Source: JAVVEG01 sp032251455 (GTDB lineage: Bacteria; Pseudomonadota; Gammaproteobacteria; Pseudomonadales; Pseudohongiellaceae). Taken from it: 64,000 nucleotides of DNA. The stretch spans positions 42,621-106,620 of the forward strand of contig JAVVEG010000013.1 in NCBI GenBank assembly GCA_032251455.1, in the 5' to 3' direction. Below are positions 59,680-64,000 of the stretch, in pieces. The notes under the pieces were generated by a model. That model worked only from the letters and a program-made list of their open reading frames with translations, was not told where the DNA came from and did not search any database. Position 1 is the stretch's first letter. The number at the start of each line of letters is the position of its first letter. A program made the translations under genes and the position numbers.

Positions 59680-60696
59680 ATGTCAGATATTGTTGCTCTA
59701 CAAAAAGCAGCCCTGGACGCGATCGCTGCGGCCAGTGATGAAAAATCACTGGAGCAGTTGCGTGTGGACTATCTGGGCAAAAAGGGAAGCCTGACCGAGC
59801 TGTTGAAAGGCCTGGGCAGACTGCCTGCCGAGCAGCGTCCACAGGCTGGCGAGGCAATCAATCTGGCCAAGCGTCAGGTTCAGGAAGCCATTGAATCTCG
59901 CAAGGCTGTGCTGGTGGCTAACGCATTGGCATATCAGCTTGCTACAGAATCCCTGGATGTCACCCTGCCTGGTCGACGTCAAGGTCCGGGGGGGCTGCAT
60001 CCGGTCAGCCGAACCATAGAGCGGATCCAGGCAATTTTTGAGTCAGCCGGTTATGCAGTGGCAGTTGGTCCGGAAATAGAAGACGATTACCATAATTTTG
60101 GCGCACTCAATATTCCCGAGCATCATCCCGCTCGCGCCATGCACGATACCTTTTATATCGACCCGACTACTGTCCTGCGCACCCACACCTCTCCGGTGCA
60201 GGTGAGGATCATGGAGCAGGGGCAGCCTCCATTTCGGATGATCTGCCCGGGCCGGGTATATCGCTGTGATTCTGATCTGACACACACACCCATGTTCCAT
60301 CAGGTGGAAGGCTTGCTGATTGATGAGCAGGTCAGCTTTGCCGATCTCAAGGGGACAATTGAAGAGTTTCTGCAGGCTTTCTTTGAAAAGGATCTACCCG
60401 TGCGATTCAGGCCCTCTTATTTTCCCTTTACCGAACCTTCGGCTGAGGTGGATATGGCCTGTGTCATGTGTGAAGGACAGGGTTGTCGTGTGTGCAGTCA
60501 AAGCGGCTGGCTGGAAGTCATGGGTTGCGGCATGGTCCACCCCAATGTGTTGAGTTGTTCGGGCGTGGATAATGAAAGGTTTCGCGGTTTTGCCTTTGGT
60601 ATGGGGGTAGAGCGTCTTGCCATGTTGCGCTATGGCGTCAACGATCTGCGCCTGTTCTTCGAAAATGATCTGCGTTTCCTCAAACAGTTCAACTGA
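59680..60696 (+). CDS. pheS: Phenylalanyl-tRNA synthetase alpha subunit
   Basis: Catalytic subunit of the (alpha-beta)2 enzyme, 338 residues. An N-terminal coiled coil (1-85) precedes class II motif 2 (RTHTSPVQVR, GRVYRCDSDLTHTPMFHQ) and motif 3 (FAFGMGVERLAMLRYG). A CxxC-x5-CxxC-like cluster (CVMCEGQGCRVC) is present, as in some relatives. No Phe-rich leader peptide or attenuator was seen in the 51 bases after rplT. Confidence 0.98.
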   Translation: MSDIVALQKAALDAIAAASDEKSLEQLRVDYLGKKGSLTELLKGLGRLPAEQRPQAGEAINLAKRQVQEAIESRKAVLVANALAYQLATESLDVTLPGRRQGPGGLHPVSRTIERIQAIFESAGYAVAVGPEIEDDYHNFGALNIPEHHPARAMHDTFYIDPTTVLRTHTSPVQVRIMEQGQPPFRMICPGRVYRCDSDLTHTPMFHQVEGLLIDEQVSFADLKGTIEEFLQAFFEKDLPVRFRPSYFPFTEPSAEVDMACVMCEGQGCRVCSQSGWLEVMGCGMVHPNVLSCSGVDNERFRGFAFGMGVERLAMLRYGVNDLRLFFENDLRFLKQFN

Positions 60697-60781
60697 ACCT
60701 CGACAAGCCCATCAATTTCGTGGGCACTGACAGAGAGTTACGGAGGCCGGGGCAGTCCGCTTCGCTTAACGGGATTTAAAT

Positions 60782-63184
60782 ATGATAGTCAGCGAACAAT
60801 GGATCCGTGAGTGGGTCGACCCTGCGCTTGAGCGTGAAGCCTTGCTGGAACAATTGACCATGGCTGGACTGGAAGTGGATGCCTGGTCGCCAGTGGCAGC
60901 CGATTTCACCGATGTGGTTGTGGCTGAAATACTCTCTGCCGAACCTCATCCCGAAGCAGATAGATTGCAGGTCTGTCAGGTCAGTGATGGCCTTGCCACC
61001 CTGCAAATCGTTTGTGGCGCGAGCAATGCCCGAGCCGGACTGAAAGTACCTTTGGCGCGGGTTGGCGCATTGTTGCCGGCGGTCAAAGGCGAGGGCAGTC
61101 CATTGCGTATCAAGCAGGCACGTCTGCGCGGAGTGGAGTCCAATGGCATGCTTTGCTCAGCAGCAGAGCTGGGTTTGGCTGAGTCGGCCGATGGTTTGCT
61201 GGAGTTGAGCGATGAGGCTGTGCCAGGCACGGATATACGTGATTTTCTTGATCTTGATGATATCAGTATCGAACTGGATTTGACCCCCAATCGTGGTGAT
61301 TGCCTCAGTGTCCGTGGTTTGAGCCGTGAAGTTGCGGTACTGAACGCCATGACGTGCACTGCGCCGCCAATCAAACCGGTTGCTGCCCAGAGTGAGTCTT
61401 GTCTGCCCATCGAAATACGGGTTCCACAAGCCTGTCCGCGCTACCTTGGCAGGGTGATTGAAGGTATTGCTATTGATGCTGAAACTCCACAGTGGATGCA
61501 GGAAAAGTTGCGTCGGTGTGGGTTGCGCAGTATCGATCCCGTAGTTGATGTTACCAATTATGTGCTGCTGGAACTGGGCCAGCCCATGCATGCCTTTGAT
61601 CTTGATCAGCTGACTGGGGGCATCTGTGTCCGCATGGCAGAGGCCGGGGAGAAGCTGGTGCTTCTGGATGGCAAGCAACTGAGTCTTGAGCGCGACACCA
61701 TGATAATCGCCGATCACGACAAGGCCCTGGCCCTGGCAGGCATTATGGGTGGTATGGCATCAGCGGTCAGTAGTGCTACCCGGAACATTTTTCTTGAATG
61801 TGCATTTTTCTCGCCACTTGCTGTAGCCGGCAAGGCCAGAAGTTATGGTCTGCATACAGATTCCTCGCATCGCTACGAGCGTGGGGTTGACCCTGAGCTA
61901 CAGGCTTTGGCCATGGAGAGGGCCACCGAATTATTGCTCGCCATTGCCGGCGGGCGTCCCGGGCCCGTGACAGGCCAAACTGGGCAGCTTCCCGATAAGC
62001 GGGAAGTCAGCCTGCAGTTTGCCAGCATAGAAAAAATTCTTGGCATTGCTCTGGCCAGGGAAAGGGTTTTGCAGATTCTCCAGCAACTCGGGCTTGATAT
62101 TGTCAGTCAGGACGAGCGCCAAGTGACACTGGGCGTGCCAAGCTGGCGCTTTGATATCGAAATGGAGGTTGATCTCATCGAGGAGTTGGCCAGGATACAT
62201 GGCTACGACAAACTGCCCAAGGCGCGCAATCTGGCAGGGAATCGCCTGCAGGCAGTGCCGGAAAGTGAAATTGATCCGGCCCGGATCAAGGACCGCCTGG
62301 TAGCACTGGGTTACCAGGAGGTGATTACCTACAGTTTTGTCGAACCGGAAATAGTAAAATTACTGACTCCACAGATTGAAGCTGTCAGCCTGCAAAACCC
62401 CATATCTTCAGAAATGTCCATCATGCGCACCAGTCTGTTGCCTGGCTTGCTCAATACCTTGAAATACAATCTGAACAGACAGCATGATCGGGTGCGCCTG
62501 TTTGAATCCGGACTGGTGTTTTTGCCAAAAGAGCGTGGTATTGAACAACCGATGCGTGTAGCCGGTTTGCTTTATGGCAGTCGACTGCCGGAACAATGGG
62601 GGCAAAACAGGGAGACCGTCGATTTCTTTGATCTCAAGGGCGATGTCGAATCCCTGTTCGATCTGGGACGCAAAAACAGTTGCCTGGAGTTCAGCTCTGT
62701 TGCTGCCGAATCAGTTGCCGCCGCATTCCATCCTGGACAATGTGCGGAATTGTTGATGGATGGAGAGCATGTTGGGTTGCTGGGTGCGCTTAACCCCAAG
62801 ATACAGAGGCAATTGGATATTCCGGCCAGGGTTTTCTTGTTCGAAGTGTCTTTCGATGCCCTGCGGAAAGCCTTGCTGCCTGCTTTTCAAGAGCTTTCCC
62901 GGTTTCCGGAAGTGAACAGGGATCTTGCCATCATCGTGGATCAAGAGGTAAAAAGTAGCGAAATTCTCAGTATCGTTCGACAAAATGCGGGCAATTTACT
63001 GACTAATGCAAAGATATTTGATGTCTATCAAGGTAATGCAATCGGTAAAGAGAAAAAAAGCATTGCGTTGGGCTTGACCTTGCAGCATCCTTCGCGCACT
63101 CTTGGCGATGATGATATAAACGGGATAATTAACAGTTGTGTCAAAGAGCTAGAAGACAAATTTAATGCAAAGTTAAGGAATTGA
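60782..63184 (+). CDS. pheT: Phenylalanyl-tRNA synthetase beta subunit
   Basis: Beta subunit of 800 residues: N-terminal tRNA-binding EMAP-like domain (about 40-150), B3/B4 editing domain, B5 domains, a catalytic-like core and the C-terminal anticodon-binding FDX-ACB domain (SRFPEVNRDLAIIVD onward). The 85-base gap after pheS contains a small GCCCA/TGGGC hairpin. It ends immediately before ihfA, as in E. coli. Confidence 0.98.
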   Translation: MIVSEQWIREWVDPALEREALLEQLTMAGLEVDAWSPVAADFTDVVVAEILSAEPHPEADRLQVCQVSDGLATLQIVCGASNARAGLKVPLARVGALLPAVKGEGSPLRIKQARLRGVESNGMLCSAAELGLAESADGLLELSDEAVPGTDIRDFLDLDDISIELDLTPNRGDCLSVRGLSREVAVLNAMTCTAPPIKPVAAQSESCLPIEIRVPQACPRYLGRVIEGIAIDAETPQWMQEKLRRCGLRSIDPVVDVTNYVLLELGQPMHAFDLDQLTGGICVRMAEAGEKLVLLDGKQLSLERDTMIIADHDKALALAGIMGGMASAVSSATRNIFLECAFFSPLAVAGKARSYGLHTDSSHRYERGVDPELQALAMERATELLLAIAGGRPGPVTGQTGQLPDKREVSLQFASIEKILGIALARERVLQILQQLGLDIVSQDERQVTLGVPSWRFDIEMEVDLIEELARIHGYDKLPKARNLAGNRLQAVPESEIDPARIKDRLVALGYQEVITYSFVEPEIVKLLTPQIEAVSLQNPISSEMSIMRTSLLPGLLNTLKYNLNRQHDRVRLFESGLVFLPKERGIEQPMRVAGLLYGSRLPEQWGQNRETVDFFDLKGDVESLFDLGRKNSCLEFSSVAAESVAAAFHPGQCAELLMDGEHVGLLGALNPKIQRQLDIPARVFLFEVSFDALRKALLPAFQELSRFPEVNRDLAIIVDQEVKSSEILSIVRQNAGNLLTNAKIFDVYQGNAIGKEKKSIALGLTLQHPSRTLGDDDINGIINSCVKELEDKFNAKLRN

Positions 63185-63186
63185 CC

Positions 63187-63495
63187 ATGGTTGACGGCGC
63201 CCTTACCAAAGCGGAAATGGCCGAGCGTTTGTTTGACGAGCTCGGGGTAAACAAGCGAGAAGCCAAGGAGCTGGTTGAACAGTTCTTTGAAGAAATCCGT
63301 TTGTCCTTGGAATCCAATGAACAGGTCAAGATCTCCGGGTTCGGAAATTTTGATCTGCGCGACAAGAAGCAGCGTCCGGGTAGAAATCCAAAAACCGGGG
63401 AAGAAATTCCCATCAGGGCCCGGCGTGTAGTGACTTTTCGGCCAGGTCAAAAATTGAAGGCGCGGGTGGAAAGCTATGCTGGAACCGAGCAATAA
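63187..63495 (+). CDS. ihfA: Integration host factor alpha subunit
   Basis: DNA-bending protein of 102 residues. VKISGFGNFDLRDK and the arm RPGRNPKTGEEIPI identify IhfA rather than HU. ATG 63187 is seven bases after AAGGA; a TTG six bases upstream is too close to that site. It overlaps the MerR-type gene by 20 bases. Its partner IhfB is encoded at 48267-48569. Confidence 0.97.
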   Translation: MVDGALTKAEMAERLFDELGVNKREAKELVEQFFEEIRLSLESNEQVKISGFGNFDLRDKKQRPGRNPKTGEEIPIRARRVVTFRPGQKLKARVESYAGTEQ

Positions 63496-63829
63496 CAACG
63501 AACTGCCAGAAATTCCCGCAAAGCGCTACTTTACGATTGGTGAGGTGGGTGAGCTTTGTGCAGTAAAGCCTCATGTATTGCGTTATTGGGAGCAGGAATT
63601 TCCGCAACTGAAGCCGGTCAAACGGCGTGGCAATCGCCGTTACTATCAGCGTCAGGATGTCGTATTGATACGTCAGATCAAATCCTTGCTTTACGATCAG
63701 GGTTTTACCATCGGTGGAGCCCGGCAGCGCATGAACGGTTCTGACGAGCCGGTTCAGGGGGGCATCAAACCTGAGTCCCTGCGTGAGATTGTGCTGGAAC
63801 TGGAAAAGGTGTTGTCGCAATTATCCTGA
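63476..63829 (+). CDS. MerR-family transcriptional regulator
   Basis: Regulator of 117 residues. An N-terminal winged helix (YFTIGEVGELCAVKPHVLRYWEQEF, then RRGNRRYYQRQDVVLI) is followed by a short C-terminal helix for dimerisation. No cysteine ligand set for metals is apparent. A MerR-type gene overlapping ihfA is common in Pseudomonas and relatives, where its target is not established. Confidence 0.92.
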   Translation: MLEPSNNNELPEIPAKRYFTIGEVGELCAVKPHVLRYWEQEFPQLKPVKRRGNRRYYQRQDVVLIRQIKSLLYDQGFTIGGARQRMNGSDEPVQGGIKPESLREIVLELEKVLSQLS

Positions 63830-63856
63830 CGGAAGCCTGCAACTTGCACAGAACTG

Positions 63857-63884
63857 TTGCATAGCGTCTGCTGCCAAGTATAAT
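63857..63884 (+). promoter_or_regulatory. Promoter of tRNA-Pro
   Basis: TTGCAT (63857-63862), 16 bases, and a perfect TATAAT (63879-63884), followed by a GC-rich discriminator GCGTCGC as in stringently controlled stable-RNA promoters. It is about 30 bases before the tRNA. Confidence 0.6.
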
Positions 63885-63914
63885 GCGTCGCTCAGTCAGT
63901 TGTACTGAGATGTC

Positions 63915-63990
63915 GGGGCATAGCGCAGCCTGGTAGCGCACCACACTGGGGGTGTGGGGGTCGTAGGTTCAAATCCTGCTGTCCCGACCA
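63915..63990 (+). tRNA. tRNA-Pro (anticodon GGG)
   Basis: Acceptor CGGGGCA pairs with TGTCCCG before ACCA. The anticodon stem CCACA/TGTGG encloses loop CTGGGGG, giving anticodon GGG. The T arm has GGTTCAAATCC. CCA is encoded. The same tRNA follows ihfA-merR in Pseudomonas. Confidence 0.97.
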
Positions 63991-64000
63991 ATTTTCAACC

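Overview
The window is a stretch of gammaproteobacterial chromosome of moderate GC. Gene order and protein motifs place it near Pseudomonas (Pseudomonadales/Oceanospirillales/Cellvibrionales sensu lato). The species is not identified. Evidence for this placement includes the block fliLMNOPQR-flhBAF-fleN-fliA-cheYZAB-parC-parP-cheW-ccmABCDEFGHI, the gyrA/ubiG neighbourhood, the fused tyrA-aroA gene, and the order thrS-infC-rpmI-rplT-pheST-ihfA-merR-tRNA-Pro. It is almost entirely housekeeping and motility DNA, densely packed. I see no insertion sequence, prophage, CRISPR array or toxin-rich island.

Layout: (1) 1-11.2 kb, flagellar export and switch genes, with the tail of a probable fliK, then flhF, fleN and fliA. 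A near-perfect sigma-54 promoter precedes fliL and a weaker candidate precedes flhA. (2) 11.3-18.2 kb, chemotaxis: cheYZAB behind a sigma-28 (FliA) promoter, then the polar-array proteins ParC and ParP, cheW and a DUF2802-type membrane protein. The motCD pair that Pseudomonas carries after cheB is absent. (3) 18.3-25.7 kb, cytochrome c maturation (System I), ccmABCDEFGHI. (4) 25.7-30.3 kb, moaA and moaB, a spacer with a convincing 33-residue membrane-peptide gene, a stand-alone HemD-family protein, xthA, a periplasmic cyclophilin and a YciI protein. (5) 30.3-34.8 kb, a Sua5/YciO protein, trpS, scpA, scpB and rluB. (6) 34.9-39.7 kb on the minus strand: a diguanylate cyclase, and an operon of an MTA/SAH-deaminase-like hydrolase, ubiG, mupP/gph and a YciK-type reductase. 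(7) 39.9-53.3 kb: gyrA, a pheA lacking its usual chorismate mutase domain, tyrA-aroA, cmk, rpsA, ihfB, lapA, pyrF, comEA, and a WbpL/WbpM-like pair that looks like the minimal remnant of an O-antigen locus. (8) 53.3-64 kb: a cyclophilin behind tRNA-Asn (minus strand), uvrB, tRNA-Val followed closely by thrS, infC (probably with an AUA start), rpmI, rplT, pheS, pheT, ihfA, a MerR-type regulator and tRNA-Pro.

The first 18 kb encode a flagellar regulatory hierarchy. RpoN-type promoters drive export genes and fliA, and FliA drives the chemotaxis operon. FlhF/FleN and ParC/ParP probably set polar placement and number of flagella and chemoreceptor arrays. The remaining blocks are conserved operons. 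I found no strong candidate for a wholly new system. The least explained items are the 33-residue peptide with its own promoter and ribosome site, the AT-rich repeat-bearing spacer beside it, the reduced O-antigen locus, the monofunctional prephenate dehydratase and the 13-bp inverted repeat at 36031-36071.
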